From: Comamonadaceae bacterium
GTDB taxonomy: Bacteria; Pseudomonadota; Gammaproteobacteria; Burkholderiales; Burkholderiaceae_C
Length of the DNA: 63,433 nucleotides
Assembly: GCA_947442105.1 (NCBI GenBank)
Contig: CANEVH010000020.1
Span: forward strand, 1 to 63,433
Direction of reading: 5' to 3'
Notes under the pieces: model-generated
Seen by the model: the letters and a program-made list of their open reading frames with translations, nothing else
Databases searched by the model: none
What the model was told of the DNA's origin: nothing
Part shown: in pieces, positions 45,387 to 55,096 of the stretch
How the letters are laid out: the number at the start of each line of letters is the position of its first letter
Position numbering within the stretch: the first letter of the stretch is position 1
Translations under genes and position numbers: made by a program

Positions 45387-46450
45387 AGCGCAGCCTCCAT
45401 GCGGTGTTCAGGCAATGGGACCGGCGTGGCGCCAGGGGTCAAACAGGGCTGTGCCGGTGGAATGCGGTCCATGGTGTCGTTCAATCGGTCTAGAAAATGC
45501 GCCACTGCGGCGACTTGGCTGGCGCTGTCTTCCAGCGCGTTCATGCAATGGCGAAATGCCTCCCCTCCAGGCAAGCTGCGCACATACCAGCCGATGTGTT
45601 TGCGCGCGGTGCGCACGCCGCTGAATTCGCCGTAGAGGCTGTAATGGTCGTGCAGGTGTTCGATGAGCAAGCGCTTGACTTCGCTCACCAGCGGCGGCGC
45701 CAGGTGCTCGCCAGTTTCCAAAAAATGGGCGATTTCACGAAATATCCAGGGCCGGCCCTGGGCAGCACGGCCCACCATGATGGCGTCTGCACCGGTCCGT
45801 CGAAGCACCTCACGCGCTTTCTCAGGGCTGCTGATGTCACCGTTGGCGACCACAGGAATATGCAGTGCGGCTTTGACTGCGGCAACCGTGTCGTATTCGG
45901 CCGCGCCCTTGTAAGCCTGCTCGCGGGTGCGGCCGTGCACGGTGACCATTTGCACGCCCGCATCCTGCGCGGCCAGGGCGATGGAAAGCGCGTTTTTGTG
46001 ACTTTGACACCAGCCAGTGCGCATCTTCAAGGTCACAGGCACATTGGCGGATGCGCAGGCTTGCACCACCGCGTCGATGATGGACAAGGCCAGAGCCTCG
46101 TCTTGCATCAGGGCCGAACCGGCCCATTGGTTGCACACTTTTTTGACTGGGCAGCCCATATTGATGTCGATGATTTGCGCACCGCGGTCCACGTTGTAGC
46201 GCGCCGCATCGGCCATCATGGCGGCGTCAGTTCCGGCAATTTGCACCGCAATCGGCCCCGGCTCGCCGTCGTGGTTGGCGCGCCTGGACGTCTTGAGCGT
46301 GTCCCACAAATCGCGGCGCGAGGTAACCATTTCACTGACCGCATAGCCCGCACCCAAGCGTTTGCACAACTGGCGAAACGGACGGTCCGTCACCCCCGCC
46401 ATGGGGGCGACAAAAAGGGAGTTTGCCAAGGCAAACGGGCCAATGAACAT
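45383..46450 (-). CDS. dusB: tRNA-dihydrouridine synthase B
   Basis: A 355-residue flavoenzyme reducing uridine in the tRNA D-loop. The FMN barrel starts NSLFVAPMAGVTDRPFRQL; the catalytic cysteine is in INMGCPVKKVCNQWAGSALM; FMN binding continues with TVHGRTREQAYKG, NGDISSPEKAREV and MVGRAAQGRPWIF. It has the C-terminal helical RNA-binding domain and a somewhat long tail. First gene of dusB-fis-purH. Confidence 0.96.
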   Translation of the reverse strand: MFIGPFALANSLFVAPMAGVTDRPFRQLCKRLGAGYAVSEMVTSRRDLWDTLKTSRRANHDGEPGPIAVQIAGTDAAMMADAARYNVDRGAQIIDINMGCPVKKVCNQWAGSALMQDEALALSIIDAVVQACASANVPVTLKMRTGWCQSHKNALSIALAAQDAGVQMVTVHGRTREQAYKGAAEYDTVAAVKAALHIPVVANGDISSPEKAREVLRRTGADAIMVGRAAQGRPWIFREIAHFLETGEHLAPPLVSEVKRLLIEHLHDHYSLYGEFSGVRTARKHIGWYVRSLPGGEAFRHCMNALEDSASQVAAVAHFLDRLNDTMDRIPPAQPCLTPGATPVPLPEHRMEAAL

Positions 46451-46656
46451 GGGTAAGTAGACGGGTTTGGAGGAAAGCGCGCTCGGCGGGACGCCGGGGG
46501 GATGGATTCTACCGGCCTCCTATTTCAGCCGGTGTGGCGCGCAGGCTGGGTGCGGGCGAACTTTCTTATTCGCAAACACTTAGCTTTGGTTTCACTTTGC
46601 TCTGGTTTCGCCAGCTTCAGGGTCTTGCCTTGGCCGCTGCCTATACTGATCCACCG

Positions 46657-47133
46657 ATGGAAGCCCTGCTGCAACACATTCTCCACCTGCTGGCGCTGCC
46701 CGAGTACGGTCTAAGCACACTGTTTGTGGTGTCCTTTCTTTCAGCCACTTGGCTGCCCCTGGGGTCTGAGCCAGCGGTGCTGGGCCTGATCCAACTCAAC
46801 CCGGCCGAGTACTGGCCGGTGATTTGCGTGGCCACGGTGGGCAACACTTTAGGCGGCGCGCTGGACTGGTGGATGGGCTATGGCGCGAGCAAGCTGGCGC
46901 CGCTTGGCAAACCCCAATCCGCACACAGCCGGGCGCTGGTTTGGCTGAAAAAGCTCGGACCCAAGGCCTGTTTGTTGGGCTGGCTGCCGGTGGTGGGCGA
47001 CCCGCTGTGCTCGGTAGCGGGCTGGCTCAGAATGCCGTTTTGGCCCTGCCTGGGCTATATGTTCATCGGCAAGTTCTTGCGCTACGTGATCATGACGTAC
47101 GCCTTTTTTGCCATCCTGCGCCTGTTTGCGTAA
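46657..47133 (+). CDS. YqaA-family (DedA-like) inner membrane protein
   Basis: A 158-residue membrane protein. The family features are the N-terminal helix FVVSFLSATWLPLGSEPAVL, VATVGNTLGGALDWWMGYGA and the re-entrant GWLPVVGDPLCSVAGWLRM. It resembles E. coli YqaA and the SNARE-associated/DedA family, probably involved in lipid or small-molecule movement. The frame opens at 46534, but the ATG at 46657 gives the usual start (MEALLQHIL). It is divergent from dusB. Confidence 0.87.
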   Translation: MEALLQHILHLLALPEYGLSTLFVVSFLSATWLPLGSEPAVLGLIQLNPAEYWPVICVATVGNTLGGALDWWMGYGASKLAPLGKPQSAHSRALVWLKKLGPKACLLGWLPVVGDPLCSVAGWLRMPFWPCLGYMFIGKFLRYVIMTYAFFAILRLFA

Positions 47134-47156
47134 CTATCGCCCAGGCCTTGGGCGAC

Positions 47157-48353
47157 TCAGGGCTTGCGCACCTCGTTGATCTCTAGCGCAATGCCTTGGC
47201 TGCCCAATGCCACTGGGCCTACTTGGCCGCTCAAGTCACCGGGCTGGGGAATGGCGTCACCCGACTTGCTGATGCGCGCGCCCAGCACCACCTGCGCTGA
47301 CGACGACAGCAGCATGGAAGGGGACATGGACTTGCTGTCGTCGAGCGTGAATCGGTGAGGCAAGTCCTTGACCTGCACGCGCTCGGCCGCCAGTGGCATA
47401 CGCCCACCACTCGCAGGTCGGGCAAAGATAAACACCGTGTCCTGCGGGCTGACTTGGGCGCGCAAATCTGGCGATAAGCTGACCGTTCCGCCCACCGAGG
47501 CCGCTGCAGCTACAGGCGTTTTGGTGGCCGCTTCGGGCGCTTTGTTGGCCGCTTCGGGCGCAGCACTGGGCTGCGGCGCGCTGGCGCCGGGCAGGCCTGC
47601 GCGGCTGCGCGCTTCTTGCAAGCTGACCAACACCTGTTGCACCAAGGGGTTTTCAGCCGGTCCGATTTTTTCCACTTCGCTCCAATAGCGCGCGGCTTGC
47701 GCGTAGTCCTTGCGCATAAAGGCCTCGGTGCCTGCCAACGCAAGAGCCTTCAGGTTGGAGGGATCGACCTTGAGCGCCTGGGCGATGAGCTTCATAGGCG
47801 CCCCGGACAAACTGCGCTGGTTCTTCACCCCCAGGGCGTCGGCGTAATCAACCAACAAAGATGCGTCATCTTTGCGCAGCGCGACTGCACGGGCGTAGGC
47901 GTCCAGCGCCTCGTCGTTGCGCTCCATCACGCTGTAAGAGCGGGCCAGCATGGCCCAGCCTTCGCCGTCGGTGGGGTTTTGCTTGAGCCGCTCGGCCAGT
48001 TGGTCCACCATGGCCGCAATTTGATCGGAACTGGGCTGCCCGGCGCCCTCGCCTTCGCTGGCCGTTTGCGCAACTTGCGCTTGCTGCGCAGGCCCACCCT
48101 TGAACCAGTAGCCCACACCGGCAATCAGCACAATGCCCAGCGCCAATCCGGCCAGCAAGCGCGCGTACGCAGCGGGACTGTGGACCGGCGCGCCAGACGG
48201 GTCGTGCAGCAGCACATCGAGCAGGCGCCGCTCCAGGGCAGCGGTCTGCTGGTCCAATTGGGCCTGCGACAAGGCGCCGCTGGCATGGCGGGCTTGCAGC
48301 TCGGCGAGTTGGCGCCTGAAGGGGGTGGTCAAGGATTCGAGGGCAGTCGGCAT
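47157..48353 (-). CDS. ccmI: Cytochrome c maturation protein CcmI (CycH), shortened N-terminus
   Basis: A 398-residue TPR-containing apocytochrome chaperone. The cytoplasmic segment FRRQLAELQARHASGALSQA, normally located after a first transmembrane helix, is near the start here. The only membrane helix is at about 65-83 (LLAGLALGIVLIAGVGYWF). TPR-like helices follow (AMLARSYSVMERNDEALDAY), and the C-terminal periplasmic domain includes FIFARPASGGRMPLAAER. The first helix seen in typical CcmI is absent. Upstream codons in this frame run back 27 codons to the ccmH stop without a start. It still closes the ccm operon. Confidence 0.85.
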   Translation of the reverse strand: MPTALESLTTPFRRQLAELQARHASGALSQAQLDQQTAALERRLLDVLLHDPSGAPVHSPAAYARLLAGLALGIVLIAGVGYWFKGGPAQQAQVAQTASEGEGAGQPSSDQIAAMVDQLAERLKQNPTDGEGWAMLARSYSVMERNDEALDAYARAVALRKDDASLLVDYADALGVKNQRSLSGAPMKLIAQALKVDPSNLKALALAGTEAFMRKDYAQAARYWSEVEKIGPAENPLVQQVLVSLQEARSRAGLPGASAPQPSAAPEAANKAPEAATKTPVAAAASVGGTVSLSPDLRAQVSPQDTVFIFARPASGGRMPLAAERVQVKDLPHRFTLDDSKSMSPSMLLSSSAQVVLGARISKSGDAIPQPGDLSGQVGPVALGSQGIALEINEVRKP

Positions 48354-48431
48354 ATTCAGGGTCTGATAGGGGTCGGTGTTGGCAGCAGAACGGTGGAGCC
48401 GTAATGCGGCGCCAGCGCAAGCGGGGCGGCG

Positions 48432-48878
48432 TCAGGGCGTCGCATCGGGCTCTTCGGGCTCAAACTGGTCTGCGGCCATGCGGCTGCGACGGCGCAAAAC
48501 CACAAACAAGGTTCCCAAGCCAATCAGCACCATCGCTGCCGGGCCAAACCACAGCAGCGCGGTCGCCACCTTGAACGGCGGGCGGTAGAGCACGAAGTCG
48601 CCATAGCGCGCCGTCATGTAGTCAGTAATTTGCTGGTCGGTCTGGCCGGCTTGCAGCATTTCGCGCACCTGGCGGCGCAGGTCCACCGCCAAATCGGCGT
48701 GCGAATCGGCAATGGTTTGGTTCTGGCACACCAGGCAGCGCAATTCGCTGGCAATGGCCGTCATGCGGGCTTCAAGCGCCGGGTCTTCGACTGCGGGTGC
48801 AGCCTCATTCGCCCAAGCGGCGCCCAAGCTGCAGGCCAGCAGGCCCGCCACCAGCAGGTTCAAAAGGCGATTAACCAT
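48432..48878 (-). CDS. ccmH: Cytochrome c maturation protein CcmH (CycL)
   Basis: A 148-residue thiol-disulfide component of apocytochrome reduction. A signal peptide (LLNLLVAGLLACSLGAAWA) precedes the active CxxC at Cys48/Cys51 (LRCLVCQNQTIADSHADLA), followed by REMLQAGQTDQQITDYMTAR and YGDFVLYRPPF. One C-terminal helix (ALLWFGPAAMVLIGLGTLFV) anchors it. This is the short form, with CcmI encoded separately. It overlaps ccmG by eight bases. Confidence 0.95.
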   Translation of the reverse strand: MVNRLLNLLVAGLLACSLGAAWANEAAPAVEDPALEARMTAIASELRCLVCQNQTIADSHADLAVDLRRQVREMLQAGQTDQQITDYMTARYGDFVLYRPPFKVATALLWFGPAAMVLIGLGTLFVVLRRRSRMAADQFEPEEPDATP

Positions 48879-49401
48879 TGAGTTTCCTCACCAAAGGTTC
48901 AATTTGCGTGCGTAGTACTTCGGGCGTGACCGGTCCGATGTGCTTGAAGCGCACCATGCCCTGGCGGTCAATGATGAAGGTCTCGGGCACGCCGTAGACG
49001 CCAAAGTCAATGCCCACACGGCCATCCAGGTCGGACAGCGACGCGGTGTAGGGGTTGCCAAAATCGGCCAACCACTTGCGTCCAGCGTCGGGCTTGTCCT
49101 TGTAGTTCAGTCCGTAGATTGGCAGTAGTTTGGCCTTGGCAAACTCCACCAGCAGCGGGTGCTCCTGGCGACAGGCCACGCACCAGGATGCCCACACGTT
49201 CAGCAACCAGACCTTGCCCAGCAGGTCATCGCGGCTTATTTTTTGCTCCGGCTTGTCCAGCCGCGCCAGTGCGAACGCGGGCGCCGGTTTGTCAATCAGG
49301 GGCGAAGGCACTTCTTTGGGGTCCAGGCGCAGGCCAATTCCCAAAAACACCACGAGCACCAAAAAAATGCCCATCGGCAGCAAAAACTTGAGGTACTTCA
49401 C
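48871..49401 (-). CDS. ccmG: Thiol:disulfide interchange protein CcmG (DsbE)
   Basis: A 176-residue membrane-anchored thioredoxin-like reductant for apocytochrome c. An N-terminal helix (FLLPMGIFLVLVVFLGIGL) is followed by the active site WCVAC (Cys74/Cys77 in NVWASWCVACRQEHP) and GVYGVPETFIIDRQG with the cis-proline. The start is GTG at 49399-49401 overlapping the ccmF stop as GTGA; the longer frame to 49485 is spurious. Confidence 0.94.
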   Translation of the reverse strand: MKYLKFLLPMGIFLVLVVFLGIGLRLDPKEVPSPLIDKPAPAFALARLDKPEQKISRDDLLGKVWLLNVWASWCVACRQEHPLLVEFAKAKLLPIYGLNYKDKPDAGRKWLADFGNPYTASLSDLDGRVGIDFGVYGVPETFIIDRQGMVRFKHIGPVTPEVLRTQIEPLVRKLNG

Positions 49402-51356
49402 GCCACGGCCTCCGGTTTGCGGCGGTAGCGCCGGTCGGTGACCGCCAGCAAACCGCCCAAGGCCATCAGCAGGCATCCGCCCCAAATCCAGTCAATAAAG
49501 GGCTTGACGTAGACACGCACAATCCAGGCGCCGCCTTCCACCTGCTCGCCCAGCGACACATACAAGTCGCGCGTCACACCGGCGTCAATCGCGGCCTCGG
49601 TCATCGGGTTTTGCTGTACGCGGTAAATGCGCTTCTCGGGCCGCATCTGTATCGGCGTCCCGTCGCCGCGAGCGACTTGCATCTGGCCTTGCACCGCCAC
49701 GTAATTCGGCCCTTGGCGCTCTTTGACACCACCAAAGGTAAAGGTGTAGCCGCGCACGGTGGTGGTGTCGCCCACCGCCATCTTGACGTCGCGCTCTACC
49801 TCGTAGGTCTTGACCATGACCACGCCAAAACAAAAGGCGGCAATGCCCAGGTGCGCCACCATCATGCCCACCAGTGCGCGCGGAATATGCCGTGCCTTGG
49901 CCCAGGCCTGCGACCAGGCGCTGCCCGCCGGGTGCACGCGCTCCCACAAGTCGGTCGCCACCGAACCCACTATCCAAAACGCCATCACCAGCCCCAGGGT
50001 GGATACCAGTCGCACCTCACCGGCCAGGGCACCCACGCCGATGGACGCCAGCACGGCCACCACTGCCGCCCAGCGCAGGCGCAGCGCAAGCGAGGGCAAA
50101 TCGGTCTCTTTCCAGCGCGCCAAGGGGCCAATGCCCATTAAAAACACGGTGGGCGCCATCAGCGGCATGAAGACAGCATCGAAATACGGAGGGCCTACTG
50201 AAATCTTGCCCAGCCCCAGGGCGTCAAGCAGCAGCGGGTACAACGTGCCAAGCAAAATGGCCAGCGCTGCCACCAGCAGAAGCACGTTATTGCCCAAGAG
50301 CGCAGACTCTTTGGACCACAGCGCAAAGCGCTTGCCCAAGCCCACGCTAGGCGCGCGCCAGGCGTACAAGGCAAAGGACGCACCCACCACGATGGTCAAA
50401 AACGCCAGAATGAACAAACCCCGGCTCGGGTCGGTGGCAAAAGCGTGCACCGAGGACAGCACGCCTGAGCGCACCAAAAACGTGCCCAGCAGTGAGAACG
50501 AGAACGCCAAAATCGCCAGCAGCACCGTCCAGGACTTGAAGCTATTGCGCTTTTCGGTGACCGCCAGCGAGTGGATCAGCGCCGTGCCCAAGAGCCAGGG
50601 CATGAGCGAGGCGTTTTCTACCGGGTCCCAAAACCACCAGCCGCCCCAGCCCAGTTCGTAATACGCCCACGAGCTGCCCAAGGCGATGCCAATGGTCAAA
50701 AACATCCAGGCCACCGTGGTCCAGGGCCGCGTCCAGCGCGCCCAGGTGCTGTCCAGGTTGCCGCCCAAAAGCGCGGCGATGGCAAAAGCAAAAGCCACCG
50801 AGAAGCCCACATAGCCCATGTACAGCATGGGCGGGTGAATCACCATGCCTGGGTCTTGCAGCAGCGGGTTCAGGTCACGCCCCTCCAGGGGCGCAGGGAA
50901 CAAACGGTCAAACGGGTTGGAGGTAAACAGCATAAAGAGCAAAAACCCAACGCTCACCAAGCCCATCACCGCCAAAATGCGCGCCACCACGGCCTGCGGC
51001 AGGTGGCGGCTGAAGGCGGCCACCGCCAACGTCCAAAGACACAGCATTTCTACCCACAGCAGCAGCGAACCTTCATGCCCACCCCACACGCCGGCAATGC
51101 GGTACTGCAACGGCAGCGCGGTGTTGGAGTTCGATGCCACGTACAAGACCGAAAAGTCGTGCTGCACAAAGGACACCACTAGGCAAGCAAACGCAAACGT
51201 CACCAGCGCAAACAGCGTGTAAGCCCCAAGACGGGCCGTAGACATCCAGTCGCTGCGGCCCCTTGCTGCTCCGGCCATCGGCACCGTGCCCAGTGCGAGC
51301 GCCACGCCCAAGGCGAGCCACAGGGCGAAGTGGCCCATTTCAGGAATCAAAGTCAT
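49398..51356 (-). CDS. ccmF: Heme lyase subunit CcmF
   Basis: A 652-residue polytopic membrane protein that attaches heme to apocytochrome c. The WWD domain is [20 protein letters not shown], and the conserved [13 protein letters not shown] and heme-ligand histidine regions are present. At least a dozen hydrophobic segments are seen, with a large C-terminal periplasmic part ([20 protein letters not shown]) before the last helix. Start and stop overlap ccmE and ccmG by four bases. Confidence 0.96.
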   Translation of the reverse strand: MTLIPEMGHFALWLALGVALALGTVPMAGAARGRSDWMSTARLGAYTLFALVTFAFACLVVSFVQHDFSVLYVASNSNTALPLQYRIAGVWGGHEGSLLLWVEMLCLWTLAVAAFSRHLPQAVVARILAVMGLVSVGFLLFMLFTSNPFDRLFPAPLEGRDLNPLLQDPGMVIHPPMLYMGYVGFSVAFAFAIAALLGGNLDSTWARWTRPWTTVAWMFLTIGIALGSSWAYYELGWGGWWFWDPVENASLMPWLLGTALIHSLAVTEKRNSFKSWTVLLAILAFSFSLLGTFLVRSGVLSSVHAFATDPSRGLFILAFLTIVVGASFALYAWRAPSVGLGKRFALWSKESALLGNNVLLLVAALAILLGTLYPLLLDALGLGKISVGPPYFDAVFMPLMAPTVFLMGIGPLARWKETDLPSLALRLRWAAVVAVLASIGVGALAGEVRLVSTLGLVMAFWIVGSVATDLWERVHPAGSAWSQAWAKARHIPRALVGMMVAHLGIAAFCFGVVMVKTYEVERDVKMAVGDTTTVRGYTFTFGGVKERQGPNYVAVQGQMQVARGDGTPIQMRPEKRIYRVQQNPMTEAAIDAGVTRDLYVSLGEQVEGGAWIVRVYVKPFIDWIWGGCLLMALGGLLAVTDRRYRRKPEAVA

Positions 51357-51808
51357 TTCGCAGGTACCAAAGTTGTTGCCGCCTTTTGGTTGGCAATGGC
51401 GGCGTTTTTCAAAGCCTCGGCCGCCTCAGGCGGCATGTAGTTCTCGTCGTGCTTGGCCAGCACTTCTTTGGCCAGAAACACGCCGTTTTCTAGCTGCCCC
51501 TGGGCCACCACGCCTTTGCCCTCTTTGAACAGGTCGGGCAAGATGCCCGAGAACTGCACCGGTACCACCTTGGCCGTGTCGGTCACTTCAAAGGCCACTT
51601 TCACCCCGTCACGCTTGACGCTGCCCTCGACCACCAAACCGCCCAGACGAAAGGTGCGTCCGCTGGGCGCTTCTTTGGCGTCAATTTGCGTGGGGGTGTA
51701 GAAAAACACCAAATTGCTCTGAAAAGCGTTCAGCACCAGCGCCGTGGCCGCGCCGACCACGGCGAGGATTCCCAGTGCGATGGCCATGCGTTTGCGCCGT
51801 GGCGTCAT
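51353..51808 (-). CDS. ccmE: Heme chaperone CcmE
   Basis: A 151-residue membrane-anchored OB-fold heme carrier. The N-terminus is [22 protein letters not shown], and the heme-binding histidine lies in [12 protein letters not shown], which keeps the HxxxY pattern. [15 protein letters not shown] is the typical first strand. The ATG at 51806-51808 overlaps the ccmD stop; the longer frame to 51952 is spurious. Confidence 0.95.
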   Translation of the reverse strand: MTPRRKRMAIALGILAVVGAATALVLNAFQSNLVFFYTPTQIDAKEAPSGRTFRLGGLVVEGSVKRDGVKVAFEVTDTAKVVPVQFSGILPDLFKEGKGVVAQGQLENGVFLAKEVLAKHDENYMPPEAAEALKNAAIANQKAATTLVPAK

Positions 51809-51978
51809 AAGTCCGTATCCTCTTTGTGTTCTTGAATCTGCGCGATTGCCTTGCGCTGGCGTTGTCTGGCGCCAATCACCTCTGCCAGCAAGCCCAGCGC
51901 TACCACGGCGTAAGAGCCCCACACGTACAGGCCATAGCCGCCCATGGCCCAAAAATCGCCCCAGCTCGCCCAGATCAT
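51805..51978 (-). CDS. ccmD: Heme exporter protein CcmD
   Basis: A 57-residue single-helix protein recovered by translating the gap between ccmC and ccmE. It reads [20 protein letters not shown] and continues [20 protein letters not shown] before a charged tail. This matches CcmD (membrane helix, then basic residues), which helps release holo-CcmE from CcmC. It overlaps ccmC and ccmE by four bases each. Confidence 0.93.
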   Translation of the reverse strand: MIWASWGDFWAMGGYGLYVWGSYAVVALGLLAEVIGARQRQRKAIAQIQEHKEDTDL

Positions 51979-52706
51979 GCCGTCACCTCCTGCGCCCAGC
52001 GGGTGTGGCGCTCACGCTCCAAAATAATGCTGCGCACCCGGTACAAGGCCATGGCAATGGTGTAGGCCCAGCAGGCCAGCGCCATCAGCAGCATGGCCCA
52101 CAACATGGTGTGCGCCATGCTCGAACCTTTGGTGACAGACACCGACGCGCCCTGGTGCAAGGTGTTCCACCACGTCACCGAGAAATAAATGATGGGCACG
52201 TTCACCGCCCCCACCAGCGCCAGCAGGCCACCGGCCTTGTCGGCGCGGCGCGGGTCCTCAATGGCGCTGGTCAGGGCGATGTAGCCCATGTACAGAAAAA
52301 ACAAAATCAGCTCGGACGTAAGGCGCGCGTCCCACACCCACCAAGTACCCCACATGGGCTTGCCCCACAGAGCGCCGGTCCACAGCGACAAAAAGGTAAA
52401 CAGCGCGCCGGTGGGAGCCAAGGCCTGGGTCATCATGCCCGAGAGGCGGGTGTTGAAAGTAAAGCCCAAAAATGCCCAAAACGCCATGGCCAGATAGATC
52501 ACCATGGACATCCAGGACGCGGGCACGTGGACAAAAATAATGCGGTAGCCCTCGCCTTGCTGAAAGTCGGTGGGCGCAACAAAAAAGCCCATGTAAAGGC
52601 CCACGGCGGCCAGCGCTGCGGCAAGCACGGCAAAGGGCTTCCAGAGCTTGCCCGCCAAATGGTAAAAAGTTTGGGGCGCTGCCCAATGGAACAATTTCAA
52701 AGTCAT
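51975..52706 (-). CDS. ccmC: Heme exporter protein CcmC
   Basis: A 243-residue six-helix protein presenting heme to CcmE. The WWD motif is [20 protein letters not shown], flanked by the heme-ligand histidines ([19 protein letters not shown] and [17 protein letters not shown]). It directly follows ccmB with no gap and overlaps ccmD. Confidence 0.96.
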   Translation of the reverse strand: MTLKLFHWAAPQTFYHLAGKLWKPFAVLAAALAAVGLYMGFFVAPTDFQQGEGYRIIFVHVPASWMSMVIYLAMAFWAFLGFTFNTRLSGMMTQALAPTGALFTFLSLWTGALWGKPMWGTWWVWDARLTSELILFFLYMGYIALTSAIEDPRRADKAGGLLALVGAVNVPIIYFSVTWWNTLHQGASVSVTKGSSMAHTMLWAMLLMALACWAYTIAMALYRVRSIILERERHTRWAQEVTA

Positions 52707-53372
52707 TTATTCAAGCGCAACGCGCAGTGCGGTGGCACACACCCAAGGGCCAAAAAACGCCGCAAGCACCAGCATAGCCATCAGTATCGAAAGGTGGGCA
52801 GCGTAACCTATGCCGCTGACCTGCGCCTCCACCGCCCCAGCGCCAAACACCAGGGCAGGAATGTACAAAGGCAGAACCAGCAGGGACAGCAGCACCTCGC
52901 CGCCACGCACGCCCAAGGTGAGCGCGGCGCCAACCGCGCCTATGAGCGACAGCAAAGGCGTGCCCACCAGCAGGGTCAGCACCAAGGCCTGCATAGCGCC
53001 ACCGTCCAGGTCAAACTGCAGGGCCAGCACCGGCGCCAACACAGCCAGGGGCAGGCCCGAGAGCAACCAATGCGCCAGTATTTTTGCGCCCACCAGCACC
53101 GGCAGCGGCGTGGCCGACAAGGCCATTTGCTCCAGCGTGCCATCCTGAAAATCGGCTGAGAACAATCGCCCGAGAGACAGCAAACTGGCCAGCAAGGCGC
53201 CCACCCACAAAATGCCGGGCGCAATTTTGCGCAAGACGCCCAGTTCGGGGCCAATGCCCAAGGGGAAGAGGCTCGCCACCACCACAAAAAAGAACAGCGC
53301 AGTCAGCACCTCGCTCTTGCGGCGCATGGCCAGGCGCACATCGCGCTGCACCACGGCAAAAAAAGAACTCAT
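52707..53372 (-). CDS. ccmB: Heme exporter membrane protein CcmB
   Basis: A 221-residue ABC permease with six hydrophobic segments (VLTALFFFVVVASLFPLGIG, then LLSGLPLAVLAPVLAL). FSADFQDGTLEQMALSATPL is a CcmB signature. The open frame extends far upstream to 53807, but the ATG at 53370-53372 (MSSFFAVVQRD) overlaps the ccmA stop and is the correct start. Confidence 0.95.
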   Translation of the reverse strand: MSSFFAVVQRDVRLAMRRKSEVLTALFFFVVVASLFPLGIGPELGVLRKIAPGILWVGALLASLLSLGRLFSADFQDGTLEQMALSATPLPVLVGAKILAHWLLSGLPLAVLAPVLALQFDLDGGAMQALVLTLLVGTPLLSLIGAVGAALTLGVRGGEVLLSLLVLPLYIPALVFGAGAVEAQVSGIGYAAHLSILMAMLVLAAFFGPWVCATALRVALE

Positions 53373-53983
53373 GCGTCCAAGCGGTAGCTGCTGCCCCGCC
53401 CCCGCAAATCCATGGCTTGGTGGCTGGTAAACAAGGCCATGCCGCCGCCCTGCACATGCGCGGAAATGGCGTCCGCCACCAAAGCCTGGGCTTGAACGTC
53501 CAGCGCGACAAAGGGTTCGTCCAGCACCCACAAGGGCGCGTTTTGCAAAAACAAGCGCGCCAGCGCTACGCGTCGCTTTTGCCCCTGCGACAAGACCCGC
53601 ACCGGTAAGCGGGTGCGCCCGCGCAAGCCCAGGCGCTGCAAGGCCGACACCGCCTGCGTATGCGCAAAGCCGCGCCCGGCAATCGCCGCGTCGGCTTGCA
53701 GGTTTTCGATGGCCGTGAGTTCTTCTTTGAGCGCCAGCGCGTGGCCCAAGTACAGCAGTTCGGCATGAAACGCATCTGGGGCCTGGGCCAGCGGCTGCCC
53801 CCGCCAAGTCACCTGGCCGTGGGCCGGAGGTGTAAAGCCACTAACGATGCGCAGCAAACTGGTTTTGCCCGATCCGTTGGCGCCTTCGAGTTGCAGCCAC
53901 TGGCCCGCCGTCAAGTCGAAATTCACCCCCGAGAACAGGGTTTTTTCGCCGCGAACGCAAGACAGGTCAGAGACAGAAAGCAT
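53369..53983 (-). CDS. ccmA: Cytochrome c biogenesis ATP-binding protein CcmA
   Basis: A 204-residue ABC ATPase, short as usual for CcmA. Walker A is GANGSGKTSLLRIVSGF, the signature is LSQGQKRRVALARLFLQ, and Walker B is LWVLDEPFVALD. It powers release of CcmE from CcmC with CcmB. The ATG at 53981-53983 is the family start. First gene of ccmABCDEFGHI; 54092 begins another operon's end. Confidence 0.95.
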   Translation of the reverse strand: MLSVSDLSCVRGEKTLFSGVNFDLTAGQWLQLEGANGSGKTSLLRIVSGFTPPAHGQVTWRGQPLAQAPDAFHAELLYLGHALALKEELTAIENLQADAAIAGRGFAHTQAVSALQRLGLRGRTRLPVRVLSQGQKRRVALARLFLQNAPLWVLDEPFVALDVQAQALVADAISAHVQGGGMALFTSHQAMDLRGRGSSYRLDA

Positions 53984-54091
53984 GCAATGGAAAGGAATCG
54001 GGCTGGGGAGATGAATACCAGGGCCCGCGCGCCGTGCCCAAGGTCTGGCAAGACGAATAAAACCCAAGACCCCGGATTCTAGGCGTGCCGC

Positions 54092-55096
54092 TTAATCCAC
54101 CACGGGCGCCACGGTCACCCGCACATCGAGGGTGTGGTGGGAGCCGCCTTGCAGCACGCCACGCAAGGGCGACACGTCGGCAAAGTCGCGCCCCAAGGCC
54201 AGCCGCACATAGTCCAAGCCCGGCGTGCCCCAGCCAGCACGGTCATTGGTGGGGTCCAGGTCCAACCAGCCGCCATGGGGCAGACCCCGCGCGCCGCCCC
54301 AATCGGGCAAATACACCGCCACCCAGGCGTGCGAGGCGTCGGCGCCGGTCAGGCGCGGATGACCGGGCGGCGGCTCGGTGAGCAAATAGCCGCTCACATA
54401 ACGCGCCGCCAGCCCCAGCGAACGCAGGCACGCCAGCATCACATGCGCAAAGTCTTGGCACACGCCACGGCGCTCGGCCAGCACTTCTAGCGCTGGGGTG
54501 CTGATGTCGGTGCTGTGCGACTCGTACACAAAATCGCGGTGGATGCGGTGCATCAGGTCGCAAGCGGCATCGGCCAAGGGCCGACCTGCGCCAAAGCTGG
54601 CCGCCGCATACGCAGCAAAAGCCGGGTCCACCGGGGCGTGGTGGGAGGCGTAGCTGAGTTCACTGGCCGCGTCGCTGGGCTGGCCCGCCGCGTAGCAAAA
54701 CAGCTCGCGCGCCACCTCCCAGGCCGCGCTGCCGCGCCGCGCCTGCGCCAAGGGTTCCAAGAGCAGGGCCTGCGGATCGGCGCCGCCCAGAGGCGGCAGC
54801 TCGCCGGGCATGCCCATGGCGTCCACCAAATCGCCCTGGGGCGCGTGCGTCAAAACCTCGCTGACCGCGCACACCACCATAGTCTGGTGGTAGCCCGCCA
54901 TGGCCCAGTAGCTGCGGTGGTTGCCAAAAGCGTCGCTGCGCGTGTCTTGGTCTGCCGGGGTGGGCGTGATGGTCAGGTGGTGGCTCAGGCAGGTTTGGTA
55001 GGGCGTACTGGGCGGCTGCAGGTGCGCAATGTGCTGCGCTGTCTCCACGCCAGGCACGTAGTCGTAGCGGGTCTCGTGCGTGATGCGCAAGTGCAT
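54092..55096 (-). CDS. Transglutaminase-like cysteine peptidase
   Basis: A 334-residue protein with the bacterial transglutaminase N-terminal beta region (MHLRITHETRYDYVPGVETA) and the catalytic core: Cys in LAERRGVCQDFAHVMLACLR, His in ASHAWVAVYLPDWGG and Asp in WLDLDPTNDR. It may act as an amidase or peptide-bond enzyme rather than a cross-linker. Its ATG lies directly before the stop of the ATP-grasp/alpha-E gene, so the two are one operon with the DUF2126 gene upstream. Confidence 0.9.
   Translation of the reverse strand: MHLRITHETRYDYVPGVETAQHIAHLQPPSTPYQTCLSHHLTITPTPADQDTRSDAFGNHRSYWAMAGYHQTMVVCAVSEVLTHAPQGDLVDAMGMPGELPPLGGADPQALLLEPLAQARRGSAAWEVARELFCYAAGQPSDAASELSYASHHAPVDPAFAAYAAASFGAGRPLADAACDLMHRIHRDFVYESHSTDISTPALEVLAERRGVCQDFAHVMLACLRSLGLAARYVSGYLLTEPPPGHPRLTGADASHAWVAVYLPDWGGARGLPHGGWLDLDPTNDRAGWGTPGLDYVRLALGRDFADVSPLRGVLQGGSHHTLDVRVTVAPVVD

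Noticed and set aside
52707..53807. 366-residue extended CcmB
   Set aside because: The extra 145 N-terminal residues overlap ccmA in another frame; the ATG at 53370-53372 overlaps the ccmA stop and matches the family start.
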